A stretch of 47,304 nucleotides of DNA. Source: Pseudomonas sp. N40(2020). Lineage in GTDB: Bacteria; Pseudomonadota; Gammaproteobacteria; Pseudomonadales; Pseudomonadaceae. Positions 24,341 through 31,942 of the stretch are shown in pieces (the first letter of the stretch is position 1; the number at the start of each line of letters is the position of its first letter). Under the pieces are notes generated by a model. It was not told the DNA's origin. It saw only the letters and a program-made list of their open reading frames with translations, and did not search any database. The stretch spans positions 1-47,304 of the forward strand of contig NZ_JACSZV010000047.1 in assembly GCF_014472415.1 (NCBI RefSeq). Reading direction: 5' to 3'. Both the position numbers and the translations under genes were made by a program.

Positions 24341-24886
24341 GTGCCCCTTCGCAAGTACCAGAATCACACCCCGCAGTTGCGCAAAGGCGCGTTTGTCGAC
24401 GCCTCGGCGGTGGTGATCGGCGACGTCGAAATCGGCGAAGACAGCTCCGTCTGGCCGCTGACAGTCATTCGTGGCGACATGCACCGCATCCGCATCGGTG
24501 CGCGTACCAGCGTGCAGGACGGCTGCGTGTTGCACATCACCCACGCCGGCCCGTTCAACCCGGACGGCTTCCCGCTGTTGATCGGCGACGACGTGACCAT
24601 CGCCCATAAAGTCATGCTCCATGGCTGCACGGTTGGCAGTCGCGTGCTGATCGGCATGGGCAGCATCGTCATGGACGGCGCGGTGGTCGAGGACGATGTG
24701 ATCATCGGCGCCGGCAGCCTGGTGCCGCCGGGCAAACGCCTGGAAAGCGGTTTTCTGTACGTGGGCAGCCCGGTGAAACAGGTCCGTGCGCTGACCGAAA
24801 AGGAAAACGCCTTCTTCACATACAGCGCGGCGAACTACGTGAAGCTCAAGGACTTGCACCTGGCCGAAGGCTACGATCAGCTCTGA
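24341..24886 (+). CDS. Gamma-carbonic anhydrase family protein (left-handed beta-helix)
   Basis: The 181-residue protein shows the hexapeptide-repeat pattern of a left-handed beta-helix trimer. Metal-ligand histidines are visible at His65/His68, His89 and His94 (CVLHITH and IAHKVMLHG). It belongs to the YrdA/gamma-CA group, whose members are carbonic anhydrases or inactive zinc-binding relatives. The GTG at 24341 begins PLRKYQNHTPQL; the open frame before it lacks repeat character. It runs in the same direction as the HAD gene, 28 bases downstream. Confidence 0.92.
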   Translation: MPLRKYQNHTPQLRKGAFVDASAVVIGDVEIGEDSSVWPLTVIRGDMHRIRIGARTSVQDGCVLHITHAGPFNPDGFPLLIGDDVTIAHKVMLHGCTVGSRVLIGMGSIVMDGAVVEDDVIIGAGSLVPPGKRLESGFLYVGSPVKQVRALTEKENAFFTYSAANYVKLKDLHLAEGYDQL

Positions 24887-24914
24887 ATCGACTTACACCT
24901 GCTCAGGATTTCTC

Positions 24915-25565
24915 ATGCATTACCAGACCGTACTGTTCGACCTCGATGGCACCCTGACTGACCCGCGTGAGGGCATCACCCGTTCCATCCAGTTCGCCTT
25001 GGGCAAACTCGGCATCGACGAGCCGGATCTGACCAAACTGGAACACTTCATCGGCCCACCGCTGTTGCAGGCGTTCATGCAGTTTTATGGGTTTGACGAG
25101 GCCAAAGCGTGGGAGGCGGTGAATTTCTATCGTGAGCGCTTCAGGGTCACCGGTCTGTATGAGAACCAAGTGTTCGAGGGTGTTACGCCGTTGCTGGAAA
25201 CCCTCAGCGGCCAGGGGCGACAGCTATATATCGCGACGTCCAAGCCGTGGGTCTTCGCCCGCGAGATCGCCCGGCATTTCGACTTTGCCCGGCACTTCAA
25301 GGTGATTTACGGCAGTGAACTGGATGGCACACGGACCAACAAGGTTGAACTGATTGCTCATCTGGTGGCCGAGGAAGGGCTGGATCCGGCGAATACGCTG
25401 ATGATTGGCGATCGCAAGCATGACCTGATCGGCGCGCGCAGCAACGGGCTGGATGCAGCGGCGGTGGAGTATGGGTTTGGCAGTTTTGAAGAGTTGAATG
25501 CCGAAGCGCCTACCTTCCACTTTGAAACGCTGGCCGAGTTGCATCAGGCATTTATGCGGCGCTAA
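24915..25565 (+). CDS. HAD-superfamily phosphatase, phosphoglycolate-phosphatase-like
   Basis: The 216-residue protein has the HAD motif I FDLDGTLTD with nucleophile Asp9 and Asp11, motif II in IATSK, and motif III/IV as MIGDRKHDLIGA. A small helical cap between about 15 and 85 is of the Gph type. Such enzymes hydrolyse small phosphate esters such as phosphoglycolate or phosphorylated sugars; the exact substrate is not fixed by sequence. AGGA precedes the ATG. It probably shares a transcript with the gamma-carbonic anhydrase gene. Confidence 0.9.
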   Translation: MHYQTVLFDLDGTLTDPREGITRSIQFALGKLGIDEPDLTKLEHFIGPPLLQAFMQFYGFDEAKAWEAVNFYRERFRVTGLYENQVFEGVTPLLETLSGQGRQLYIATSKPWVFAREIARHFDFARHFKVIYGSELDGTRTNKVELIAHLVAEEGLDPANTLMIGDRKHDLIGARSNGLDAAAVEYGFGSFEELNAEAPTFHFETLAELHQAFMRR

Positions 25566-25575
25566 TCAGTACGCC

Positions 25576-25656
25576 ATCGCTGGCAAGCCAGCTCCCACAA
25601 GGATCTATGTGAACCTGAGCGCACCGTTTTCCTGTGGGAGCTGGCTTGCCAGCGAT
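25576..25656. repeat. REP-like inverted repeat with 24-base perfect arms
   Basis: The arm at 25576-25599 (ATCGCTGGCAAGCCAGCTCC...) is matched exactly in reverse complement at 25633-25656, with 33 bases between. CTGGCAAGCCAGCTCCCAC is one of the commonest P. fluorescens-group intergenic repeats. It separates the convergent HAD and aminopeptidase genes. Confidence 0.92.
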
Positions 25657-25681
25657 TAGGCCAGTTCGGTCACTGACGGAC

Positions 25682-26758
25682 TTAGCGCTCTGCGAGCGCT
25701 TTCAATGCCGCTTTGCGCTCCGCGACAGGGAGCCCCCCTAACCGCTCGACCTCAGTATAAAACCTCAGCCAATCCCCCCCAACCTGCCTGAACAAAGCAG
25801 CAAACGCCGGCACCCATTGGTCATACAGCCCAAACGGCAACAGCCGCGCATTGTTCAGCGGCGCATTGACCCAAGCGTCATAACGTTTGTCCCCGGCCCA
25901 CTGGCCGTCGCGCATCAGCCGATAATCCCGGCGAAACTGCTCGAACTCTGCCGCCTTGCGCTCACGCATCTGCTCGACGGGCAGCGGCTGGGCATAGAGT
26001 TTTTCCAGGCGTGAGCGCGTATTCAGCACCAACTCGATGAACTGATCACGCTGCTTGAGCTTGGAATCGGTATCCGGAGGCAACCCACGAAACGCGCGCC
26101 ACTGCCGCGTGCCTTCCTGCTCGACAAACGTGGCGAAGGACTCGTTGAACTCAGTGTCGTCCTTCACATAGACGCGTTGATGGGCCAATTCATGAAAGAT
26201 CAGCGTGGCCAGGCGTTCGTCGCCCCAGCCCATCATCGAGTTGAGGATCGGATCGTTGAACCAGCCCAGCGTCGAATAGGCCTCGACGCCACCCATCGAC
26301 ACGTCCATGCCTTGCAGGCGCTGAATCGCCGCTTCGCCCCTCGCCGCGCTTTGGCTGTAGTAGCCGCGATAAGCCACGCACCCGGCAATCGGGAAGCAAT
26401 GGTTTTGCGGGGTCAGGGAAAATTCCTGGGTGGCGAATACGTTCCACACCACAAACGGCCGGCCAATGTCGGCGTACAAGCGATAGCTCTGGTTATCCGG
26501 TAGATGCAGGTGCTCGCTGGCGAAGGCCCGGGCTTTTTGCGACTGGGCCAGACGCGTGCGCAGTTTCGCATCGCGATTCGGGTCGGCAATCACCTCGGCC
26601 ACCGGTTCCCGCGCCCCCAGTAATTGCAACTGACCACCGGCCAATTGGCTGTAATAGCTGACGCTGGAACAACCGTTGAGCAACAAAAGCATCACACCCG
26701 GAAACAAAATCCGAAAAACGCGATCAAGTAACCGATGGCTTGGAAGCGGCCTGATCAA
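25682..26758 (-). CDS. Aminopeptidase-like lipoprotein (COG4324 type, HELAH)
   Basis: The 358-residue protein has a lipoprotein signal with lipobox LNGC (Cys30) and a zinc-peptidase motif HELAH at 189-193, followed by DDTEFNESFATFVEQEG, whose glutamate pattern (NESFA) provides the third ligand. This is the COG4324 putative aminopeptidase family, probably anchored in the envelope. The start is doubtful: the longest frame opens with TTG at 26758, and the only ATG near (codon 22) would leave an unusually short signal with no basic n-region. It is divergent from a lipoprotein gene with 58 bases between. Confidence 0.88.
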   Translation of the reverse strand: MIRPLPSHRLLDRVFRILFPGVMLLLLNGCSSVSYYSQLAGGQLQLLGAREPVAEVIADPNRDAKLRTRLAQSQKARAFASEHLHLPDNQSYRLYADIGRPFVVWNVFATQEFSLTPQNHCFPIAGCVAYRGYYSQSAARGEAAIQRLQGMDVSMGGVEAYSTLGWFNDPILNSMMGWGDERLATLIFHELAHQRVYVKDDTEFNESFATFVEQEGTRQWRAFRGLPPDTDSKLKQRDQFIELVLNTRSRLEKLYAQPLPVEQMRERKAAEFEQFRRDYRLMRDGQWAGDKRYDAWVNAPLNNARLLPFGLYDQWVPAFAALFRQVGGDWLRFYTEVERLGGLPVAERKAALKALAER

Positions 26759-26816
26759 AATAAGAAATCCCTGGAAAGTCTGCCCGCAAGACTATCCCGC
26801 CCATTGGAGCTTCGCT

Positions 26817-27239
26817 ATGCGCATGTTGATGCTGACAGGAGGCCTGCTGACGCTGGCCGGTTGTGCCGGATTCGGAATGCCCGATCCTGATCCCTCGCAA
26901 GCCTGGATCGATCTGAATGCCAGGCAACAGGACACGGCGCTGCAAGCGCTGCAGGTCGACAGCAAAGCTGCCGTCGACAAACGTTACTTCGAGGTGCCGC
27001 CGGGCAGTCATGAACTGAAGGTGCGTTATCAGTTTCCGGTTGACGCGACCAATATCGGCCCCGATGCCGAGCCGCTATGGCGCGATTGCCAGTTGAGCGT
27101 CAAATTCAAGGATTTCAACGCTGGCCAGCGTTATCAGTTGCAGGCCGGCAGTACTGGTTTCCGCCCTTGGGCCAAGCTCTATGACGAGCAGCGCAAGGTC
27201 GTGGGTCAGGGCACGCCGGCAGGCTGTCAGAAGACCTGA
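26817..27239 (+). CDS. Small lipoprotein, first of a paralogous pair
   Basis: The 140-residue protein starts with a lipoprotein signal ending in LAGC (Cys15). The mature part includes RYFEVPPGSHELKVRYQF and AGQRYQLQAGS, which recur in the next gene. The beta-rich domain is of the PEGA-like kind often seen in envelope proteins. GGAG lies eight bases before the ATG at 26817; earlier in-frame codons would run through the divergent promoter. Function is unknown. It forms a likely operon with the paralog 40 bases downstream. Confidence 0.85.
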   Translation: MRMLMLTGGLLTLAGCAGFGMPDPDPSQAWIDLNARQQDTALQALQVDSKAAVDKRYFEVPPGSHELKVRYQFPVDATNIGPDAEPLWRDCQLSVKFKDFNAGQRYQLQAGSTGFRPWAKLYDEQRKVVGQGTPAGCQKT

Positions 27240-27279
27240 TCGGCGTTATGCTGGTTGTCCAATCCAAAGGACATTGATC

Positions 27280-27699
27280 ATGCGCAGGTTGACGCTGTTG
27301 CTCGCTGCAAGTGTGGTTGCCGGTTGCCAGAGCCCGATGCCGGCGGCGGACCCCGGCAAAGCCTGGGTCGACTTCGCCATGCCCACGCCGGGTGGCAAGG
27401 TGCTGATGGCCGAACGGCTGGACAATGTGCGCTTGCCGGATGGCCGCTTCTTTCAAGTCGCGCCGGGTAGTCATGAGCTGACGGTTCGCTTTGACTTCGA
27501 GATATTCGGCGGTGGGCAGGGCATGGATACCGATCCGCAGGAGCGGTTGTGTTACATGACCCTGCGTTATGACCATTTCGAAGCCGGGCAACGTTATAGG
27601 CTTGAGGCGCGGTCGCTGGCGTTCACGCCAAGCGCCCGGTTGATCAATCGCCAGGGGCAGATCGTAGCCGAAGAGCGTCAGGTCAACTGCGTGCCCTGA
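27280..27699 (+). CDS. Small lipoprotein, second of a paralogous pair
   Basis: The 139-residue protein has a signal with VAGC (Cys16). It shares FFQVAPGSHELTVRFDF and AGQRYRLEARS with the preceding gene, so the two are tandem duplicates that have diverged. Both keep a cysteine in the middle (RLCYMTLRY here, RDCQLSVKF there) and one near the C-terminus, which might form a disulfide in the periplasm. The weak ribosome-binding site is CAAAGGACATTG before ATG 27280. The role is unknown. Confidence 0.85.
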   Translation: MRRLTLLLAASVVAGCQSPMPAADPGKAWVDFAMPTPGGKVLMAERLDNVRLPDGRFFQVAPGSHELTVRFDFEIFGGGQGMDTDPQERLCYMTLRYDHFEAGQRYRLEARSLAFTPSARLINRQGQIVAEERQVNCVP

Positions 27700-27705
27700 G
27701 CAAGA

Positions 27706-27945
27706 TCAGTCGTTGTTCTTTTGATAGACGATTGCTTTGGTGCCGTTCTCGCATGAACCGACCACCATGGCGACATCATGAGTTGCAGCCTCTTCCTTGC
27801 TGACGATTTCCAGCGTGTAGGAAGGTACGGCATTCGCCTGAATCTTTACCTCGATCTCTTTCCTGAGTTCTTCGCAGTCTTTGGGTGCGGCGAAAACCGA
27901 TGTGGCCAGTGCACTGCAGAGGATCGCCAAGCCAATACGTTTCAT
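27706..27945 (-). CDS. DUF1161 periplasmic protein
   Basis: The 79-residue exported protein has a signal peptide ending near VFAA, then KDCEELRKEIEVKIQ and YTLEIVSKEEA, and a late cysteine (GSCENGTKAIVY). These are the DUF1161 features, with two cysteines that could form a disulfide. The ATG at 27945 is preferred since AAGGAG lies nine bases upstream; the TTG one codon earlier is less suited. It converges with the lipoprotein pair. A second member is encoded at 29888-30112. Confidence 0.9.
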   Translation of the reverse strand: MKRIGLAILCSALATSVFAAPKDCEELRKEIEVKIQANAVPSYTLEIVSKEEAATHDVAMVVGSCENGTKAIVYQKNND

Positions 27946-28071
27946 CAATGTAGCTCCTTGAGGCAGCGCGCACGGGCGTGCGCTGAAGCTGCTTTGACTT
28001 ATTCGACCACATTCTCACCGAGCAGGTTCTGACTTCACTCACACCTTCAGCTTTTGTGCTGATGTTCAGAT

Positions 28072-28099
28072 CGCCTTCGCGAGCAAGCTCGCGAAGGCG
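28072..28099. repeat. Short perfect hairpin (REP-like)
   Basis: CGCCTTCGCGAGC at 28072-28084 is followed after AA by its exact reverse complement, ending at 28099. The motif CCTTCGCGAGCAAGCTCGCG is a frequent Pseudomonas intergenic palindrome. It lies downstream of the OsmC gene and may limit its transcript. Confidence 0.85.
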
Positions 28100-28134
28100 T
28101 TGGTATTGCCAACACCGAATCCAGCTTCGGAAAA

Positions 28135-28566
28135 TCAGCTGACCAGCGAAGCTTCGAGCGTAATCTTGGCGTTCAGAACCTTGGATACCGGGCAACCTTC
28201 CTTGGCCTTGTTGCTCAGCTCTTCAAACTGCGCCTGAGTCGCCCCCGGAATTTTCGCTTTGAGGATCAGCTTCACCGCAGTGATCGCGAAACCACCGTCA
28301 ACCTGATCAAGCGTGACTTCGGCGTTGGTGTCGATGCTGTCGGCTGTCAGGCCTGCATCGCCGAGAATCATCGAAAACGCCATGGAGAAACAGCCGGCAT
28401 GCGCAGCGCCGATCAGTTCTTCGGGGTTGGTGCCTTTGCCGCCCTCGAAGCGGGCCTTGAAGCCGTAGGGGGCTTCTCTGAGGACGCCGGTTTCAGTGGA
28501 GATCGAGCCGATGCCGGTTTTCAGATCACCTGCCCAATGTGCGGATGCTTTCTTAACAATAGCCAT
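28135..28566 (-). CDS. OsmC-family peroxiredoxin
   Basis: The 143-residue protein has the two redox cysteines of the OsmC/Ohr fold, Cys59 in HAGCFSM and Cys125 in EGCPVSK, with the expected spacing. The start, KKASAHWAGDLKTGIGSIS, is typical of the OsmC branch. Such enzymes reduce organic hydroperoxides in the cytoplasm using a dithiol. A GAGGAGG lies just before the ATG. It is a single-gene unit divergent from the LLM oxidoreductase gene. Confidence 0.94.
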   Translation of the reverse strand: MAIVKKASAHWAGDLKTGIGSISTETGVLREAPYGFKARFEGGKGTNPEELIGAAHAGCFSMAFSMILGDAGLTADSIDTNAEVTLDQVDGGFAITAVKLILKAKIPGATQAQFEELSNKAKEGCPVSKVLNAKITLEASLVS

Positions 28567-28753
28567 GTCTGCCTCCTCAAGATCTGGTGCGGAACGCCGC
28601 GCCGTCGTGGTTTTTGCTTACAAGGCTTCTGAGGATAGACGCCGGAACAAAGTTCAGCTCATCTGAATGGTTGACTTTTTTAGTAGGAAATTTCGCCTGT
28701 GCTATTGAAATTCGGGTATATGCCCACATTGCACAAAACACGCTTATGGATTC

Positions 28754-28784
28754 GGCAGGTTTTCGTTCGCAAGAAAAACCTGCC
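28754..28784. promoter_or_regulatory. Inverted repeat upstream of the LLM oxidoreductase gene
   Basis: GGCAGGTTTT at 28754-28763 is repeated as AAAACCTGCC at 28775-28784, and part of the motif (GCAGGTTT) recurs at about 28799-28806 directly before the start codon. It may be a repressor operator or a leader hairpin with a competing partner; the repeat near the ribosome-binding region makes either plausible. No regulator gene is adjacent. Confidence 0.45.
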
Positions 28785-28807
28785 TCCTCACTCGGAGAAG
28801 CAGGTTT

Positions 28808-29809
28808 ATGAAGCAACTCTCAGACGTAAAATTTTCCACCCTCGATCTGGTGCCAGTGCGCGAAAACGGCAGCCCGGCGCAGTCACTGCGCAACTCGCTG
28901 GACCTGGCGCAGCATGTCGAGAAATTCGGCTACACGCGGTTCTGGGTCGCTGAGCACCACAACATGGACGGCATCGCCAGTTCCGCGACTTCGGTGCTGC
29001 TGGGTTATCTGGCCGGTGGTACGTCGACGATTCGTGTCGGCTCCGGCGGAGTCATGCTGCCCAACCACGCGCCGCTGGTGATCGCCGAGCAGTTCGGCAC
29101 CCTTGAAAGCCTGTATCCGGGGCGGATCGACCTCGGTCTGGGCCGCGCGCCGGGTTCCGATCAGATGACCGCCCGCGCCCTGCGCCGTGAGCGTTCCGGC
29201 AGTGCCGATGATTTCCCCGAGGACGTTGCCGAGCTGGCGCGCTTTCTCGGCCCGCGCACCCCGGATCAGCGGGTAATCGCGATGCCCGGCACCGGCACCA
29301 ATGTGCCGATCTGGCTGCTCGGTTCCAGCCTGTTCAGTGCGCAATTGGCCGGTGAACGCGGTTTGCCCTACGCCTTTGCCTCACACTTCGCACCGCGCTT
29401 CATGCACGAGGCGATCCGTGTCTATCGCAATCACTTCAAGCCGTCGGCGGTGTTGGACAAGCCGTATGTGATGCTCGGTGTGCCGCTGGTGGCGGCCGAT
29501 ACCGATGAACAAGCGGATTACCTGGCGACCTCGGTGTACCAGCGAATCCTCGCGCTGATGCGTGGGCAAAGCCTGGTGCAACGTCCTCCGGTGAAAACCA
29601 TGGACGGCCTGTGGCTGCCCCATGAGCGTGAGGCGGTAGGTGACTTCCTCGGTCTGGCGATGGTCGGCAGTCCGCAGAAGATCCGCGCCAAGCTGGAGGT
29701 GCTGGTTGAACAGACTCAGGCGGATGAGCTGATATTCACCAGCGATTTGTATGAACACGCTGATCGCGTGCATTCCTACGAGTTGCTGGCGCAGGTGATG
29801 AAGGGCTGA
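28808..29809 (+). CDS. LLM-class flavin-dependent oxidoreductase (luciferase-like)
   Basis: The 333-residue protein has the bacterial-luciferase-like TIM barrel. The beginning, STLDLVPVRENGSPAQSLRNS, and YTRFWVAEHHNMDGIASS with RIRVGSGGVMLPNH-type sequence are typical of the 'MsnO8-like/LLM' subgroup. These enzymes use reduced flavin to oxidise varied small molecules; no substrate can be named. GGAGAAG lies upstream of the ATG, overlapped by a repeated GCAGGTTT element. It is followed by a bidirectional terminator. Confidence 0.92.
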   Translation: MKQLSDVKFSTLDLVPVRENGSPAQSLRNSLDLAQHVEKFGYTRFWVAEHHNMDGIASSATSVLLGYLAGGTSTIRVGSGGVMLPNHAPLVIAEQFGTLESLYPGRIDLGLGRAPGSDQMTARALRRERSGSADDFPEDVAELARFLGPRTPDQRVIAMPGTGTNVPIWLLGSSLFSAQLAGERGLPYAFASHFAPRFMHEAIRVYRNHFKPSAVLDKPYVMLGVPLVAADTDEQADYLATSVYQRILALMRGQSLVQRPPVKTMDGLWLPHEREAVGDFLGLAMVGSPQKIRAKLEVLVEQTQADELIFTSDLYEHADRVHSYELLAQVMKG

Positions 29810-29842
29810 CTCAACCCCTGAATTGGAAAAATCATCAGCCAC

Positions 29843-29872
29843 AAAAAAGCCGACGCATTCACGTCGGCTTTT
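29843..29872. terminator. Bidirectional intrinsic terminator
   Basis: GCCGACG at 29849-29855 pairs with CGTCGGC at 29862-29868 around CATTCA, with A-run before and T-run after. It separates the LLM gene from the convergent DUF1161 gene and can serve both strands. Confidence 0.85.
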
Positions 29873-29887
29873 GCATTTCAGGCCCTA

Positions 29888-30112
29888 TCAACCGCGCTTG
29901 TAGACGATTTCCTTGGTGCCGCCCTCGCAGGTGCCAACAACCTTGTCGCCAGCCGCTGCACCCTTATCAACAATCTCCAATGTGTAGTTGGAGGCACCTT
30001 TGGCATCAATCTTCGCCGCAATCTCGCCTTTCAGCTCTTCACAAGGCTTGCCGGCAGCAAACGCACCACCCGCAAGGCCCAACAAACCTACTGCCAATAT
30101 GAACTTCTTCAT
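29888..30112 (-). CDS. DUF1161 periplasmic protein (second copy)
   Basis: The 74-residue exported protein has a signal peptide (ILAVGLLGLAGGAFA) and the DUF1161 core PCEELKGEIAAKID...YTLEIVDKG, ending with GTCEGGTKEIVYKRG. It is a clear paralog of the protein at 27706-27945, with the same two cysteines. GGAG lies eight bases before the ATG at 30112, better placed than the GTG three codons earlier. Function is unknown. Confidence 0.9.
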   Translation of the reverse strand: MKKFILAVGLLGLAGGAFAAGKPCEELKGEIAAKIDAKGASNYTLEIVDKGAAAGDKVVGTCEGGTKEIVYKRG

Positions 30113-30240
30113 CGGTTGCACTCCCTGGTCGGATTAAAGGAGGCGGGCATCGGGTCATCCACCCGATGCGCCCACCCTGTAGCGCTTTGCCATTCCTATG
30201 GCACTCGGCCAGCGCGCAAGTTCAGAAGCGTAGACCAAAC

Positions 30241-30456
30241 TCAGCTACTGGCGATGCGGAACCCGACTTTCAAAGTCACTTGAAAGTGCGCTGCCTTGCC
30301 GTCCTTGATGTGGCCACGGGTCTCGGTCACTTCAAACCATTCAAGGTGCTTGATGCTCTTGTTGGCTTCAGCCAACGCGTTGTTGATGGCGTCTTCGATG
30401 CTGGTGGCGGACGAACCGACCAGTTCGACTTTCTTGTACGTGTGATGGTCACTCAT
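30241..30456 (-). CDS. Dodecin family flavin-binding protein
   Basis: The 71-residue protein matches dodecins: HTYKKVELVGSSATSIEDAINNAL, then the tryptophan region LEWFEVTETRG, whose Trp stacks on the flavin, and a C-terminal beta strand FQVTLKVGF. Dodecamers store or buffer flavins in the cytoplasm. AAGGAG lies six bases before the ATG. It is divergent from the DUF883 gene with about 155 bases between. Confidence 0.95.
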   Translation of the reverse strand: MSDHHTYKKVELVGSSATSIEDAINNALAEANKSIKHLEWFEVTETRGHIKDGKAAHFQVTLKVGFRIASS

Positions 30457-30612
30457 GGCGATCTCCTTGGCGTGTGGAATTGAGACTAGCAGTGAATTGC
30501 TCTGTTGATTTCGGCGCTGCTGCGCAGGCGAAGTTCAGATTTTCTGCACTTTCTCAAACCGCTGAAGTCCCAATCAACACACGCCACTCATCACCAATGC
30601 AGGAGAGCCACC

Positions 30613-30939
30613 ATGGCCAACACCTCTTTACGTAAAGCCTCATTGCAAAGCATGGAAGCGGAGATCGAGAGTCTGCTCAAGTCGTTGGAAGGCCTCAAAG
30701 ACGATGCTTCCGACGAGTCGCGCAAAACCCTCAAGGCGCTGAAAAGCAATGCTGAAAGTGCGCTGAAACATTCGCGTCACCTGCTCAGCGATGCCTATGA
30801 AGAAGTCAAAGTGAAAACCCGTGAGACCGGGATCGCCACCCGCGATTACGCTCAGGAACATCCATGGACGACTGCCGGTGTGGCGGTCGGTGCACTGGGT
30901 CTGCTCGCGGCTTACTTGCTGTTCAAGCGCGGCGAGTGA
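30613..30939 (+). CDS. DUF883/ElaB-YqjD-type membrane-anchored protein
   Basis: The 108-residue protein has a long charged helix, likely coiled coil (LRKASLQSMEAEIESLLKSLEGLKDD onward to about 75), then the conserved HPWTTAGVAVGALGLLAAYLLF, a C-terminal membrane anchor with a glycine-rich start. Relatives ElaB and YqjD bind ribosomes at the inner membrane in stationary phase. AGGAG lies seven bases before the ATG at 30613. Its 3' end overlaps the convergent trpI gene by 28 bases. Confidence 0.92.
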   Translation: MANTSLRKASLQSMEAEIESLLKSLEGLKDDASDESRKTLKALKSNAESALKHSRHLLSDAYEEVKVKTRETGIATRDYAQEHPWTTAGVAVGALGLLAAYLLFKRGE

Positions 30940-31829
30940 TCGCTCTGGCGCAGCTCATTCTTGAGCCATTGCGCCAGTTGCCGGGCGCGCCCATCTGCGG
31001 CGCGCTTGGGTAGCCACAACGCCAGTTGCGCCGGGGTTTCACAGAAGCCCCACGGCGCAACCAGGCGACCCGCCTTCAAATCCTCGGTAACCAGCGGCTC
31101 CGGCGCGATTGCCACGCCAAGTCCCGCAACTGCTGCCTCCAACAGATAATACAAATGCTCAAAACCTTGCCCGAGCTTCAACGCTTTTGCGTCGAGGTGG
31201 TTTTGCTGTGCCCAGCTTGGCCAGGCTTGCGGACGGGATGTCGTGTGCAGTAGCGGCTCATCGAGCAAGGCCTCCGCAGATGCCGTTTGCAGGCGTTGAT
31301 AGCCGCTGAATAGCGGGCTCAGCACGGGGCCGATGCGTTCGGCAGCCAGTTCATACACCTGCATATCCGCCGGCCATGGCGGTTCAGCGAACAGCAGCAG
31401 CGCATCCAGCCCCGGACGCCTCGGATCAAGATCGCCTTCACCGGCCGAGAGATGCAGGCGCAAGTCCGGCAGATCGGCATTCAAACGCCCCAATCGCGGA
31501 ATAAACCAGCGCGCCAGCAAGCTTCCAGAGCAGCCGAGCACGAACGGTGCATCGGCCGTGCTTTGCGTCAGCTCCGCACAAACACTGCGCAACCGGTCGA
31601 ACGCTTCGCCGCTGGCATCGCGTAAGCGCACACCGGCATCTGTGAGTTTCAAGCCGCGCCCATCCTTGATGAACAGGCTGACGCCAAGGTGTTCTTCCAG
31701 CACTTTTAGCTGGCGACTCACTGCACCGTGGGTAACGTGCAGCTGCTCGGCAGCCTGACTGACGCTGTTCAGCCGCGCGGTGGCTTCAAAGGCGCGCAAA
31801 GCGTTCAACGGGGGAAGGTCGTGGCTCAT
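30912..31829 (-). CDS. trpI: LysR-family activator of trpBA
   Basis: The 305-residue regulator has an N-terminal winged helix (LNALRAFEATARLNSVSQAAEQLHVTHGAVSRQLKVLEE, residues about 8-47) and a LysR effector domain. It is divergent from trpB with 113 bases between, the arrangement known for TrpI in Pseudomonas, where indoleglycerol phosphate is the inducer of trpBA. The last 28 bases overlap the end of the DUF883 gene on the other strand. The ribosome-binding site is weak. Confidence 0.93.
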   Translation of the reverse strand: MSHDLPPLNALRAFEATARLNSVSQAAEQLHVTHGAVSRQLKVLEEHLGVSLFIKDGRGLKLTDAGVRLRDASGEAFDRLRSVCAELTQSTADAPFVLGCSGSLLARWFIPRLGRLNADLPDLRLHLSAGEGDLDPRRPGLDALLLFAEPPWPADMQVYELAAERIGPVLSPLFSGYQRLQTASAEALLDEPLLHTTSRPQAWPSWAQQNHLDAKALKLGQGFEHLYYLLEAAVAGLGVAIAPEPLVTEDLKAGRLVAPWGFCETPAQLALWLPKRAADGRARQLAQWLKNELRQSDHSPRLNSK

Positions 31830-31942
31830 GGTATCTGTGAGTTTTCCTGACAGGTTGCGGCGATCTTATCGGTTTTCAGTCTAGAAGGTCAGGGGTAGAG
31901 TAGGCGTCATTGTCTTTTGACCGAATTCACCTGGAGCAAATC
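31830..31942 (+). promoter_or_regulatory. trpI-trpB divergent control region
   Basis: These 113 bases must hold the promoters of trpI and trpBA and the TrpI binding sites known from other pseudomonads. I could not fix individual operator or -35/-10 positions with confidence. GGAG at 31932-31935 serves trpB. Confidence 0.65.
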
